Source: Rhodospirillaceae bacterium LM-1 (GTDB taxonomy: Bacteria > Pseudomonadota > Alphaproteobacteria > Rhodospirillales > WMHbin7). Taken from it: 46,650 nucleotides of DNA. Each line of letters begins with the position of its first letter. Positions within the stretch are counted from its first letter, which is position 1. The notes below the pieces were generated by a model. It saw only the letters and a list, made by a program, of their open reading frames with translations, did not search any database and had not been told where the DNA came from. Below, one piece after another: positions 1 through 8,209 of this stretch. The stretch covers positions 1-46,650 of the forward strand of contig CACUVI010000004.1 of NCBI GenBank assembly GCA_902725215.1. Reading direction: 5' to 3'. The translations under genes and the position numbers were made by a program.

Positions 1-1
1 A

Positions 2-217
2 GGACGATTGCGTTCACATCGCCAGCTTGGCCCTCCCGGCGGGCACTTGAATTCGGAAAATTCTGACGAAAACCGCCGCTACCACGAAAGCCTGGGCAAC
101 CTAACCCCCGCCGACGTCTACTTCCGGCGTTCAGCTGCCATCATCGAAAGGAGAAACGACATCAAAAAGCAAACGATCCAGAACCGGCGCTTGCGCCACA
201 TGCAAATCTCAGCTTAA
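2..217 (+). mobile_element. IS3-family transposase (OrfB), C-terminal remnant
   Basis: The frame is open from the window edge and stops at 215-217. Its middle reads RRYHESLGNLTPADVYF, followed by an I-x-x-R-R-x-x-I-K-x-x-T-I-x-N-R-R-L tail. This is the typical end of IS3-family integrase-core transposases, just after the last catalytic Glu. The residues before RRYHESL look less like the family, so the copy may be frameshifted or decayed as well as cut by the window edge. No clear terminal inverted repeat was found between 218 and 260. It abuts the left boundary of the phosphonate island and is the only transposase trace seen there. The family call is good; the exact IS group and whether it is still active cannot be judged. 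Confidence 0.75.
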
Positions 218-259
218 CGTTAACCAGGGGTGGGCCAGATCCTCCGTTAATCAGACGCC

Positions 260-290
260 ATGGCTGTTCCAGATATTTTGACGACGGACA
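260..290 (+). pseudogene. 5' stub of a gene split by the phosphonate island
   Basis: ATG at 260 begins MAVPDILTTD, where PDILTTD is encoded by the 22-bp repeat. The same repeat at 9284-9305 is in the same reading phase and continues into a 3' fragment ending at 9559. Joining 260-290 to 9306-9559 would give about 94 codons with no stop. No signal peptide is visible in the stub, so the ancestral N-terminus may have been lost to the neighbouring IS element. The split is seen directly; that it is one disrupted gene is inference. Confidence 0.5.
269..290 (+). repeat. 22-bp direct repeat, left copy
   Basis: Twenty-two bases beginning CCAGATATTTTGACG are identical to 9284-9305 in the same orientation. 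The two copies bracket all phosphonate genes, about 9.0 kb. They could be a recombination site, a long target duplication or a remnant of homologous exchange. No integrase gene lies between them. Confidence 0.9.
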
Positions 291-460
291 GAACCCATCG
301 AAGGCAAGACTGGGTAGATCGGGGCGTCTCCATTGGTGTCGCTTGCCGTCACATTTCCGTTATACGTCAAATCGCGAGCATGGATTGTTGTGTTTCTGGG
401 CCGAAGTGGAAGCAAGCTGATCGTCGAAGCGCCACGGCAAGAACAGAAACGGCTGAAAAT

Positions 461-1219
461 CTACGCAGCTTGTTCCTGACGGCGAATGCCAGGAAGAATT
501 TCCAATCTAGCGCGATCCAGGTCCTCTTGAAAATCGATCTCGATCCAGGGCGTGCCTGAAATGTCTTCAACCCCGACTGCGCCAGGTTCCGCCAGCATCA
601 GATCGCGCATCGCCGGTTCGTAGGCCAGATGCAGGTCGCCTCGTTCGATATAGGGGGCGAGGGCGGCAACCATCTTGGCGCTTTCGCCGCGACCGAATTT
701 GGCGAATCCCGGCCATTCGCCGATCGTGTCGTAATCGAGATCGGGGGGGAGGACTTTTCCGAATTCAACGATCAGGCCGTTCTTCATGCATAATTTCACA
801 GGTTCGTCGCCAGGCGTGTAATTCTGGTCGAGAAGAAAGGCGGTTCCCGCCCGGTTGGCAAGGTTTCGCATCATCTGCGCCGGATACAACACATCGGCGT
901 CCATGAACAAAACATCGTCGGCGCCGTTCAAGACGTCGCGGGCCAGCCACATCGACAGAATTGGCCCTTTCAGGAAATCGGGGTTTTCGACGAAGCGAAC
1001 GAAACCGTCGGCACCCAGTCGAGAAACGGCTTGCCGCAAAAGCTGCTGACGATAGCCGACGACCAATGTCAGATCCTGTACGCCAAGACCTCTTAGAATC
1101 GACAGATGCCGTTCAAGCAACGAGATGCCCTCGAATTCCAACAGGACTTTGGGAGGGGCTTCCTCGTCGCCGCCAAATAGACGCTTGCCAATTCCCGCCG
1201 CCAGCATGATCGCCCGCAT
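461..1219 (-). CDS. Nucleotidyltransferase, probable CTP:phosphonate (AEP) cytidylyltransferase
   Basis: A 252-aa single-domain protein of the LicC/PntC type. It begins MRAIMLAAGIGKRL, the nucleotide-binding loop, followed by PPKVLLEF with the conserved Lys. An MDADVLYP stretch near residue 105 supplies the metal-binding Asp pair, and the C-terminus has GTPWIEIDFQEDLDRA as in choline-phosphate and AEP cytidylyltransferases. It would activate AEP with CTP to CMP-AEP, the donor for a CDP-alcohol phosphotransferase. It is divergent from phnW; the 115-bp gap between them should hold both promoters. A second nucleotidyltransferase domain is fused to PEP mutase in the same cluster, and this stand-alone copy has the better-preserved motifs. 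The substrate is inferred from context; a phosphocholine or sugar-phosphate role is possible. Confidence 0.75.
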   Translation of the reverse strand: MRAIMLAAGIGKRLFGGDEEAPPKVLLEFEGISLLERHLSILRGLGVQDLTLVVGYRQQLLRQAVSRLGADGFVRFVENPDFLKGPILSMWLARDVLNGADDVLFMDADVLYPAQMMRNLANRAGTAFLLDQNYTPGDEPVKLCMKNGLIVEFGKVLPPDLDYDTIGEWPGFAKFGRGESAKMVAALAPYIERGDLHLAYEPAMRDLMLAEPGAVGVEDISGTPWIEIDFQEDLDRARLEILPGIRRQEQAA

Positions 1220-1334
1220 TTCGCTTTCCCCTGAACGCTGTCAAAAAAATGTAACACTAGGGCCTGGCTATGGTTCCCTCAAGCTGAATTATGCTATGGC
1301 TAGGCAGGGTTATAGATTTGGAGGGCGCTTGACC

Positions 1335-2453
1335 ATGGACAAGGTTCCCCTGCTGCTGACGCCGGGTCCGCTGACGACCTCGGCCACGGTCAAGGAGGCC
1401 ATGCTGCGCGATTGGGGATCTCGCGACCCTGGATTCGTCGCTATGAATGCGGGGTTGCGCCAGCGGTTGGGCGCTATCGCAAACGCCCAAGACTGCCATG
1501 AGGTCGTCTTGCTCCAGGGCAGCGGCACCTTTGCCGTCGAGGCGATGATAGGAACGCTTCTGCCCAGGAGTGCGGCTAAGCTGCTGGTTCTTGTCAACGG
1601 TGCCTATGGCCATCGCATGGTCAAGATCGCCAGAACGCTGGGACGCGCGGTCGATTTCATGGAATGGGCCGAGGATGTCCAGGTTTCTCCTGCCGAAGTC
1701 GATGCAAGACTGCGCCAGGATCAGGCGATTACCCATGTTGCCGTCGTTCACTGCGAAACCACGTCGGGCATTCTCAATCACGTTTCAAAGATCGCCGAGG
1801 TCGTTCGCAGACATAGGCGGGAACTGTTTATCGATGCGATGAGCGCCTTTGGCACCTTGGCGCTTGATGCGGGGGAAATACCGTTTCTCGCTGCTGCCGC
1901 ATCCAGCAACAAATGCCTGGAAGGCGTGCCTGGCCTTGGCTTCGTTATCGCACGCAAGGACGGGTTGGCGGCCTCAGTCGGGAATGCCCATTCCCTGGCG
2001 CTCGATCTTTACGATCAGTGGCAAGGCTTCAAGGCCAACGGTCAATGGCGTTTCACGCCCCCCACTCACGTCGTTGCGGCTCTGTCCCAGGCGTTGGATG
2101 AATTCGATGCCGAGGGTGGCGTTGCCGGACGTGGCGGGCGTTATCGCGACAATCTGAAGGTGTTGGTTGGCGGCATGCGGGCCATGGGCTTTGAAACGCT
2201 TTTATCCGACGATGTGCAGGCGCCGATCATCGTTACCTTTCGCATGCCCGCCGATCCGGCCTTCGACTTCCAAACATTTTATGAAGCGATGGGCCGCCAA
2301 GGATTTCTGATCTATCCAGGAAAGTTGACGGTTGCGGACAGTTTCAGAATGGGCTGCATTGGCAGGTTGACCACAAGCGATATGGCGAACGCCGTTGCCG
2401 CAGTGCGGTTTGTGCTAGGGGAATTGGGGGTTGCCAGCGGCGCGCCTGAATAG
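1335..2453 (+). CDS. phnW: 2-aminoethylphosphonate--pyruvate transaminase
   Basis: A 372-aa class V aminotransferase. The start at 1335 gives MDKVPLLLTPGPLTTS, the usual PhnW beginning, with GGAGGG about ten bases upstream; the frame is open further 5' but has no family resemblance. The PLP lysine is K193 in SSNKCLEGVPGLGF. In catabolism PhnW turns AEP into phosphonoacetaldehyde; beside PEP mutase and phosphonopyruvate decarboxylase, and with no phosphonatase (PhnX) or C-P lyase gene in view, it most likely runs in the biosynthetic direction and makes AEP. It sits alone on the plus strand between minus-strand genes. Confidence 0.92.
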   Translation: MDKVPLLLTPGPLTTSATVKEAMLRDWGSRDPGFVAMNAGLRQRLGAIANAQDCHEVVLLQGSGTFAVEAMIGTLLPRSAAKLLVLVNGAYGHRMVKIARTLGRAVDFMEWAEDVQVSPAEVDARLRQDQAITHVAVVHCETTSGILNHVSKIAEVVRRHRRELFIDAMSAFGTLALDAGEIPFLAAAASSNKCLEGVPGLGFVIARKDGLAASVGNAHSLALDLYDQWQGFKANGQWRFTPPTHVVAALSQALDEFDAEGGVAGRGGRYRDNLKVLVGGMRAMGFETLLSDDVQAPIIVTFRMPADPAFDFQTFYEAMGRQGFLIYPGKLTVADSFRMGCIGRLTTSDMANAVAAVRFVLGELGVASGAPE

Positions 2454-2461
2454 GGCCGTTA

Positions 2462-3484
2462 TCATTCGACGTCCGGTTCGGGAATGGCGCTGACTTGCGT
2501 CGTATGCGGTCTCGGCCACCAAAGATAGGCGAGTCCGACCAGTCCGCCCCAGGCAAGCCAGATCAGTTCGCGTCCGCGCCGCACCAGGGCGACGGCCAAA
2601 CCCAGTTCCGCAGATCCAGTGATCGCGGCGTAGAATAGCAGGAACGTTCCCTCCTGCACGCCCAAGGAGGCTGGCATGATGAAGATGGCAGTGCGAACCA
2701 ATTGAATCGCCGCTTCAATGATCCAAGCATCGATCAGGCTCACAGGGTGGCCCAGCAACCATGAAATTCCCCATACTTCCAAGATTCCCAGCAGCCAGTT
2801 GACGAAGGCCAGGGCTATGGCCGAGACGAATCTTGTTTTGTGCTGCGTATAGAACCGGACGAGCATGTCGTCGAATTCCAATATTTGATCGATACGATGC
2901 GCGATGCGAAGTCCGACGGGATGCTTTGCGATGCGGGCGCTAAATCTTGAGGTCAGCCTACCCCGTTGGATGATAAAGAAAGCGAGAATCGACAGTGCGA
3001 AGACGCCAAGTCCCATGCCGCCGATCAGCTTGTAGAAAACCGGCAGCTTGTCCGAGTCCAGCATGAAGGCGAAGCCGATCGCCAGAAACAGGACCAGCGC
3101 GATCATGTTCACCGTCTTGCCCAGCACCAGCGAAGCGGTGCCTGCTTTCAGTCCAATTCCGTAGCGGCGCTTGAGGATGAAAGCCTTGACCGGCTCGCCC
3201 CCCATGCCGCCTGCGGGCAGGATGGCGTTGAACATCTCGCCCACTAGGCGGATGTTGAAGATTCGCCAGAACCAGTTGGTCGTCAGAGGCGTCTCGACCA
3301 GTGCCATGTGAAAGGTAAAGGCGTCGATGGCAAAAGCCGCGAGATACAGCAATAGAATTCCCAGAAACCCCCAGAACCCAATCTGGACGGCCATTGCCAA
3401 GACCTGTGTCAGATCGGTCTGGATGGCGACGAAGCCAAGCAGGACCGTGCCAACGACAAGATACATGATTTTAAGAAGGCGCAT
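2462..3484 (-). CDS. Flippase-like integral membrane protein (LPG synthase TM-domain/UPF0104 family)
   Basis: A 340-aa polytopic membrane protein; start chosen at MRLLKIMYLVV (3484) because upstream codons are Cys/Pro-rich and not membrane-like. About eight hydrophobic helices are visible. AGGMGGEPVKAF and the MPASLGVQEG motif late in the protein are signatures of the family named for the membrane domain of lysylphosphatidylglycerol synthase (MprF). That domain moves lipids across the membrane; no catalytic synthase domain is attached here. Its stop nearly meets the stop of phnW, and it lies eight bases downstream of a CDP-alcohol phosphotransferase on the same strand. A role in transbilayer movement of the phosphonolipid is inference from the family and neighbours. 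Confidence 0.7.
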   Translation of the reverse strand: MRLLKIMYLVVGTVLLGFVAIQTDLTQVLAMAVQIGFWGFLGILLLYLAAFAIDAFTFHMALVETPLTTNWFWRIFNIRLVGEMFNAILPAGGMGGEPVKAFILKRRYGIGLKAGTASLVLGKTVNMIALVLFLAIGFAFMLDSDKLPVFYKLIGGMGLGVFALSILAFFIIQRGRLTSRFSARIAKHPVGLRIAHRIDQILEFDDMLVRFYTQHKTRFVSAIALAFVNWLLGILEVWGISWLLGHPVSLIDAWIIEAAIQLVRTAIFIMPASLGVQEGTFLLFYAAITGSAELGLAVALVRRGRELIWLAWGGLVGLAYLWWPRPHTTQVSAIPEPDVE

Positions 3485-3491
3485 GGCCGGG

Positions 3492-4136
3492 TTAGGCGTG
3501 AAAGCGACGGGCAAAAGACAGGAATTGCAGCCCCCAATAGACCTGGGCGCCGATGGCGCCTGCGGGCAACAGCAACCACAGCCCATCCGCGAGGGCTAGC
3601 AGCAAGACCAGGAAGCAGAAATCGGCGCGCGACAATTCGCGAAAGATGAAAACCAACCATTCGATCCAGCCATGAGGGGCATGGGACGGCTCGGTTCCGG
3701 TTTCGGCCGTCTTCTTGGCGTCGATGGTTTCGAAATACTGGCCAAAGGCATAATTGATGGTTCCGCCGGTTCCGGCGATATAGCCCAGCCAGAGCCAGAT
3801 ATCCGACTGGCTTTCTGCCGCCACACCGTGGCCAAGGCCGATGAAGAAGGCCGTGTGGACGAGCCAATCGACGAAGGAATCGAACCGTTTTCCAAATTCA
3901 GAACATTGGTTCTTGGCGCGCGCCACTTCGCCGTCGCAATTGTCGAGGATGTAGGCGACGAGCAAGAGCAGGGCGGCGCCAAGCTGGGCGTTCATGGCCA
4001 ATAGCCAAGCAGCCAGCAGGCCAAAAACTAGAGAGGCCAGCGTGACCTGATTGGCCGAGACGGGCAGGCGCAACAGAAGCGGCGTCACAAACGACGACAG
4101 GCGGCGGACAAGGGGGAAGGCGGCTGTCTGATTCAT
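3492..4136 (-). CDS. CDP-alcohol phosphatidyltransferase, paralog 1
   Basis: A 214-aa membrane enzyme with the complete family motif in DNCDGEVARAK...FGKRFDSFVD (D-x2-D-G-x2-A-R, then G-x3-D-x3-D). Several hydrophobic segments follow. Such enzymes transfer a phosphoalcohol from a CDP-linked donor to a lipid or alcohol acceptor with loss of CMP. Beside an AEP pathway and two nucleotidyltransferases, CMP-AEP is the likely donor and a lipid the acceptor. It sits eight bases upstream of the flippase-like gene and is divergent from paralog 2. It differs from paralogs 2 and 3 in its N-terminus and in a longer segment after the motif, so it may use another acceptor. Which of the three makes the phosphonolipid cannot be decided from sequence. 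Confidence 0.8.
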   Translation of the reverse strand: MNQTAAFPLVRRLSSFVTPLLLRLPVSANQVTLASLVFGLLAAWLLAMNAQLGAALLLLVAYILDNCDGEVARAKNQCSEFGKRFDSFVDWLVHTAFFIGLGHGVAAESQSDIWLWLGYIAGTGGTINYAFGQYFETIDAKKTAETGTEPSHAPHGWIEWLVFIFRELSRADFCFLVLLLALADGLWLLLPAGAIGAQVYWGLQFLSFARRFHA

Positions 4137-4215
4137 GGTCCGAGATTAGCCAAGAAGCGGCCCTGAGTGAAGACTTGTCTTGACAGAAGTGGCGCGCGAG
4201 ATCAGCTTTCCGCCC

Positions 4216-4833
4216 ATGAAAAACGACCCTTGGGATCAAAAAGCGGCTCGTGTGCTGGTGCGGCCTCTGGTTAAGACGCCGATCCACCCGAACCATGTCA
4301 CGATTTTCAACATTCTCGTGGCCCTGATCGGCTGTTGGCTGATCACCAAGGGGGATGCGACGTCGATCGGCTGGGGAGCTACCTTGTTCGCCCTGTCACG
4401 CTTTTTCGACCATTTCGACGGCGAACTGGCCCGCCAGTCGGGCAAGACCTCGAAGCTCGGCTATTATCTTGATTATGTGGCGGGCGGCATCAGTTTCGGC
4501 GCTCTGTTCCTGTCGATGGGAATCGGCTTTTCGCAAAGCCTGTTGGGCGGCTGGGCCGTTTTGCTGGGAGCGGCGGGCACATTTTCGGCCGTCATCTCTG
4601 TCTTTCTTAACTTGGGGATCGACAAGGCCAGCAAGTTCGAGGAGGGAGAAGCCATCGGCTATCCTGCCTTCGCAGGCTTCGAACTCGAAGACGGCATTTA
4701 CTTGATCGCCCCCGTCGCTTGGTTGGGCTGGCTCGAACCGTTCTTCATCGCGGCGGGTATCGGCGCTACGATCTACACGCTTTGGACGGCGTTCAGCCTT
4801 GTCAGGCTGCGGACCCGAAAAGGAACTTCCTGA
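4216..4833 (+). CDS. CDP-alcohol phosphatidyltransferase homolog lacking the last motif Asp, paralog 2
   Basis: A 205-aa membrane protein. The start at 4216 (MKNDPWDQKAARVLVRPLV) is chosen because paralog 3 begins in the same way. The motif reads DHFDGELARQ...LGYYLDYVAGG: the first three Asp residues and the Gly are present, but the fourth Asp, proposed as the catalytic base in this family, is Gly. The gene is otherwise intact, with no stops or frameshifts. It may be inactive and pair with paralog 3 as a regulatory or structural partner, or use an altered mechanism. Its last 32 bases overlap the 3' end of paralog 3 tail to tail, an arrangement that suggests inverted duplication of one ancestor. 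Confidence 0.75.
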   Translation: MKNDPWDQKAARVLVRPLVKTPIHPNHVTIFNILVALIGCWLITKGDATSIGWGATLFALSRFFDHFDGELARQSGKTSKLGYYLDYVAGGISFGALFLSMGIGFSQSLLGGWAVLLGAAGTFSAVISVFLNLGIDKASKFEEGEAIGYPAFAGFELEDGIYLIAPVAWLGWLEPFFIAAGIGATIYTLWTAFSLVRLRTRKGTS

Positions 4834-5407
4834 ATTTCAGGAAAAAATAGATGGCGAAGGCCGGGGCGCCAATTGCCGCCAGTGCCAGCAGAATTTGCGA
4901 CAATCCCAGCCAGATCAACACTGGAATGGCCAGCATACCGTCATCGGGGTCGAAACCGCCCGATCCGGATATTTCCGCCGCTCTGGCTCCCTGTTGCGAT
5001 TCCGCGCGCATCACCAACCAAAGAATGGCCGCAACCGCTCCTCCGGCGAGAAACCCCATAGGGATCGACCACAGACCAAAGAAGCCGCCGCGCAGGCCAA
5101 TTCCCAGTCCGGCAAAGATCAAGGCATTCGACAGGCTGTCGGCGATCAGGTCGTATTTGTGCCCCCATGGACTGGTTTTGCCTGACAGCCTAGCCAGTTC
5201 GCCATCGGCACGGTCCAGGACCATCGATGCCAGAAACACGCCTGCGCCAATGGCGGTCAGTTTGTCGTCGCCAACTGCAACAAGCGATGCCGCGCCAATG
5301 CCGCATGCCAGTCGCAAGGTTGTCAGTTGATTGGGCGTGACTGGGGTATCGACCAGGGGGCGAACGAATACGCGGGAAATCTTGTGGATCCAGGTGTTGT
5401 GGCTCAT
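4802..5407 (-). CDS. CDP-alcohol phosphatidyltransferase, paralog 3
   Basis: A 201-aa membrane enzyme with the full motif DRADGELARLSGKTSPWG followed by HKYDLIADS, so all four Asp residues are present. The N-terminus, MSHNTWIHKISRVFVRPLV, closely matches paralog 2. Its ATG overlaps the stop of the phosphonopyruvate decarboxylase gene by four bases (ATGA, 5404-5407). It is therefore translationally coupled to the AEP pathway and is the best candidate for the enzyme that uses CMP-AEP. The 3' end overlaps paralog 2 on the opposite strand. Confidence 0.82.
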   Translation of the reverse strand: MSHNTWIHKISRVFVRPLVDTPVTPNQLTTLRLACGIGAASLVAVGDDKLTAIGAGVFLASMVLDRADGELARLSGKTSPWGHKYDLIADSLSNALIFAGLGIGLRGGFFGLWSIPMGFLAGGAVAAILWLVMRAESQQGARAAEISGSGGFDPDDGMLAIPVLIWLGLSQILLALAAIGAPAFAIYFFLKFRKFLFGSAA

Positions 5408-6564
5408 GACTGTCCTACATTGGTTGACGTCGCTTGAAGAAAGGCCTTGAAGCGACGCGCCACCTCGGGCGGTTTCACGGTTGGACGGCCCAGTTTGTCC
5501 ATTGAACCCGGCTGTATTCGGGCGTGAATGAGTTGCGGTCCGGCATTTTGCTGGGCCGCCTTGAAGGCTTTGTCGAATCCTTGGGCGTCGTCGGTGGTGG
5601 CGGCTCGGGCATAGCCCGAAGCCAGCGCCACCTTCGCGAAATCCACGCTGTCCGATACGGTCATTTGCCCGCCAGTGGAATCGTGAACGCCGTTGTCGAA
5701 GATGATGTGGATCAGATTGTCGGGCCGATAGGCCCCGATGGTGGCGAAGTTGCCCATTTTCATCAGGGCGGAGCCATCGCCATCGAGAACGATGACGGGG
5801 TGCTTCGAATTCAAGGCAACGCCAAGCCCCATGGCGCTGGCGCCACCCATCGAGCCAACTTGATAAAGATGTTGCTCGCGGTCGGCAAGCGTGAACAATT
5901 CGCGGCCGCATTTGCCCGTAGTGGCGACAACCGCAGCTTGGGGCGGAATGGCGGCCAGCATTCGTTCCAGCAGGGCAACCCGGCTGGCGCGCCCGGCCAG
6001 GGCACGCAAATCGGCATAGATTCCAGGTGGGGGAATTTCGCGCTGCGGCTGATTCAGCGCTTCGTCGGCAACGCTGTCTTTGGCCATGATGAAAGCAAAG
6101 GGCAAGCCTGTCTGGCTCATCGAGGCGTGTGCGGCCTCGAGGGCTGGGGCGATGTCGTCGGGATCGGTGGGGAAGGGGCGGTGCGGCACCCGCATCACAT
6201 CCAGCAGCCCCGCCGTGATCTCTCCCATCAGTTCGTGCTGCGGCTCGTCCTTCAATCCGGGCTGGCCTCGCCATGTCACGATCATCAAGGTCGGAATGCG
6301 AAACGGCCAGTTCAACGAGGTCAGGGGATTGACGGTATTGCCAAGGCCGGAATTTTGGCAGATCACAGCCGTTTCGCGCCCGGCCAGCCAGGCCCCTGCG
6401 GCGATGGCCACAGCTTCGCCTTCGCTGGCGGCACCGACATATTGAACGGACCGGTCGCTGATGACGCGATTGATCAAGGGCGTCAGAAACGAGCAGGGAA
6501 CGCCGGTGTAAAAGCCGATCCCTTTCTGGAGCGCCTGGGACAGAAATTGTTCAGCCTTGATCAT
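5404..6564 (-). CDS. aepY: Phosphonopyruvate decarboxylase
   Basis: A 386-aa ThDP-dependent enzyme. Start at MIKAEQFLSQAL (6564), which fits family length; an upstream ATG would add twelve unlike residues. It shows GVPCSFLTPLIN and ASEGEAVAIAAGA (cofactor-activating Glu) in the N-terminal domain, and GDGSALMKMGN with a downstream FDNGVHDSTGG as the Mg-diphosphate site. It removes CO2 from phosphonopyruvate to give phosphonoacetaldehyde, the step that pulls the unfavourable PEP mutase reaction forward. It follows the PEP mutase fusion with a 10-bp gap and is coupled by ATGA to CDP-alcohol phosphotransferase paralog 3, forming a three-gene minus-strand operon. Confidence 0.92.
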   Translation of the reverse strand: MIKAEQFLSQALQKGIGFYTGVPCSFLTPLINRVISDRSVQYVGAASEGEAVAIAAGAWLAGRETAVICQNSGLGNTVNPLTSLNWPFRIPTLMIVTWRGQPGLKDEPQHELMGEITAGLLDVMRVPHRPFPTDPDDIAPALEAAHASMSQTGLPFAFIMAKDSVADEALNQPQREIPPPGIYADLRALAGRASRVALLERMLAAIPPQAAVVATTGKCGRELFTLADREQHLYQVGSMGGASAMGLGVALNSKHPVIVLDGDGSALMKMGNFATIGAYRPDNLIHIIFDNGVHDSTGGQMTVSDSVDFAKVALASGYARAATTDDAQGFDKAFKAAQQNAGPQLIHARIQPGSMDKLGRPTVKPPEVARRFKAFLQATSTNVGQS

Positions 6565-6574
6565 ATCCGTCCAA

Positions 6575-8209
6575 TCACAGGAAGTTGCGGGCGCGGGCAA
6601 GGCCGAAAGCGTCGTTGACGTCCAGCCAGTGGCCCGAAGTGAAGACTACTTGCGGTCGGGTCCCCTTGGCGATCAGGCGACGCAGCAGATCTGCCATCGA
6701 TGCCTTGTCGATCTCATTCGTCTCTTTGAGGGCCGCCAATTCCGCACGGACAAGATCGGCTCCCTTGGGACTTAACCGGACCAAGCCGATCCATTCGCCA
6801 TGGGCATTCTTCCAGTCCAGACCGCCCGCGATTTCCAACAGATCGACCGGCTGATCGTGAATCAGATGTTCCGGGGTGCAAGGCGAGGAACAGGCGATCA
6901 AGTCGGCAGAGGGCCTCTGCGCGGGGTCAGGTCGGTTGGCGTCGGCCACCAGCACGACGTCGCCCTTGGCGCCCAGCATCAATCCTAGAACGTGATCGCG
7001 AAACAAGATGTCGCCATAGGCGATCATGCATTCGCCTTTCAGGCGGTCGGCGGCGCAGGCCAGAGAAGCAAGTTCGCCCGTGCTTTCGTGCTTGTCGTTG
7101 ACCACCTTGCGGATATCGGGAAAATTGATGGCTTCGTGCTTGTAGCCGCCGACGACAGTCACATCATCCGATCCGGCCCCGTGCAGCGAGCGGACCAGCC
7201 GCTTCAAGATTGGCTCGCCGCGCACGTCGAGCATGCATTTCGGCTTGTCTTGGGTCAGTTCGGCCAGCTGCTTGCCGCGCGATGCCGCCAGAACCACCGA
7301 TGAAATGCGTCGCCGGTTGTCGGGCAGATAACGCTTTTCCGCCTCGGTCACTTCATGCGTTCCGGTTAGGTCGAAAACGTCGGTCAGGTTGGCTACATGG
7401 CCTTCGATTCCGACTAGGCTTTCCTCTTGCCGGATCTTCAGGCTGACTTCGCGCATGGCGGCCAGAGAGGCGCGCAGATTGTGGTTGGCCCAGATGATGG
7501 TCGAAACGCCCGCCTCGCGGAATCGTTCGGTCGGTGTCTGGTAGTACATGGTGGGCACGATCACGACCGGGCAGCGATTCCCCCATTCCTTTAAGAAATG
7601 CAGAATTTCGTCGGAGTTCGACTTTTTCGAATGAATCAGCACGCCATCGGCACCTGCTTTATGATAGGCCTCGGCACGCTTCAGCGCTTCTTCCATGCCG
7701 CGCCCGGCGATCAAGGCCTCGAGCCTGGCAATGATGGAGAAATGCTCGTCGGTCTGGCTGTCTTTGCCTGCCGTAATCTTGCCGGAAAATTCGCTGATAT
7801 CGGCCAGCGACTGGTCGCCCTCAAGAAACGAATTTGTCTTGGGAAATATCTTGTCTTCAATGCAAACTGCGGCAACGCCACGCTGGCACAGCTTCTTGAC
7901 CAGTCGGCGAAAGTTGTTGAAGTCGCCATACCCGGTGTCGCCATCCAGCAGGATCGGGATCGAGGTGGTGTCCGTCATGAATTCCAGAACTTCAAGCACC
8001 TGGGTCCAGGAAGCCTCGTTGCGGTCACGAACCCCCAAAGCCGTCGAGATCGACAGGCCGGACGCCCAAATGCCTTCGAACCCCGCATCCTCGACGATTC
8101 TGGCAGACATGCCGTTATGCGCTTCCATCAGGAAGGTAAGTTTCGGCGATGTCAGCAACTCGCGGAAGCGCTTGGCCTTGGAGATGGACGGCTTGTTTTG
8201 AGAACTCAT
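6575..8209 (-). CDS. aepX: Phosphoenolpyruvate mutase fused to a nucleotidyltransferase domain
   Basis: A 544-aa two-domain protein, start at MSSQNKPSISKAKRF (8209) behind GGCGAG. Residues about 10-295 are PEP mutase of the isocitrate-lyase superfamily: LMEAHNGMSARI, DGDTGYGDFNNF and the diagnostic IEDKIFPKTNS (EDK-x5-NS). Residues about 310-540 are an NTP-transferase domain beginning SSVVLAASRGKQL with K in DKPKCMLDV, and ending GHWLDVNDAFGLARA. The binding loop is degenerate (AASRG in place of AAGxG) and the metal site reads IAYGDILF rather than DAD. PepM-nucleotidyltransferase fusions are known markers of nucleotidyl-activated phosphonates. The first domain makes phosphonopyruvate from PEP; whether the second is catalytic is uncertain because the cluster has another, better-preserved enzyme. 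Confidence 0.92.
   Translation of the reverse strand: MSSQNKPSISKAKRFRELLTSPKLTFLMEAHNGMSARIVEDAGFEGIWASGLSISTALGVRDRNEASWTQVLEVLEFMTDTTSIPILLDGDTGYGDFNNFRRLVKKLCQRGVAAVCIEDKIFPKTNSFLEGDQSLADISEFSGKITAGKDSQTDEHFSIIARLEALIAGRGMEEALKRAEAYHKAGADGVLIHSKKSNSDEILHFLKEWGNRCPVVIVPTMYYQTPTERFREAGVSTIIWANHNLRASLAAMREVSLKIRQEESLVGIEGHVANLTDVFDLTGTHEVTEAEKRYLPDNRRRISSVVLAASRGKQLAELTQDKPKCMLDVRGEPILKRLVRSLHGAGSDDVTVVGGYKHEAINFPDIRKVVNDKHESTGELASLACAADRLKGECMIAYGDILFRDHVLGLMLGAKGDVVLVADANRPDPAQRPSADLIACSSPCTPEHLIHDQPVDLLEIAGGLDWKNAHGEWIGLVRLSPKGADLVRAELAALKETNEIDKASMADLLRRLIAKGTRPQVVFTSGHWLDVNDAFGLARARNFL

Larger units (their letters stand above)
218..460. other. Left junction, no intact gene
   Basis: This stretch lies between the transposase remnant and the first phosphonate gene. 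It holds the left copy of the 22-bp direct repeat (269-290) and a short open frame beginning ATG at 260. After the repeat the forward frame runs on without recognisable content, overlapping the end of the nucleotidyltransferase on the other strand. I see no RNA gene or terminator here. Confidence 0.5.

Noticed and set aside
5524-6618. Plus-strand open frame of 364 codons
   Set aside because: Exact shadow of the phosphonopyruvate decarboxylase gene on the minus strand; no family features.
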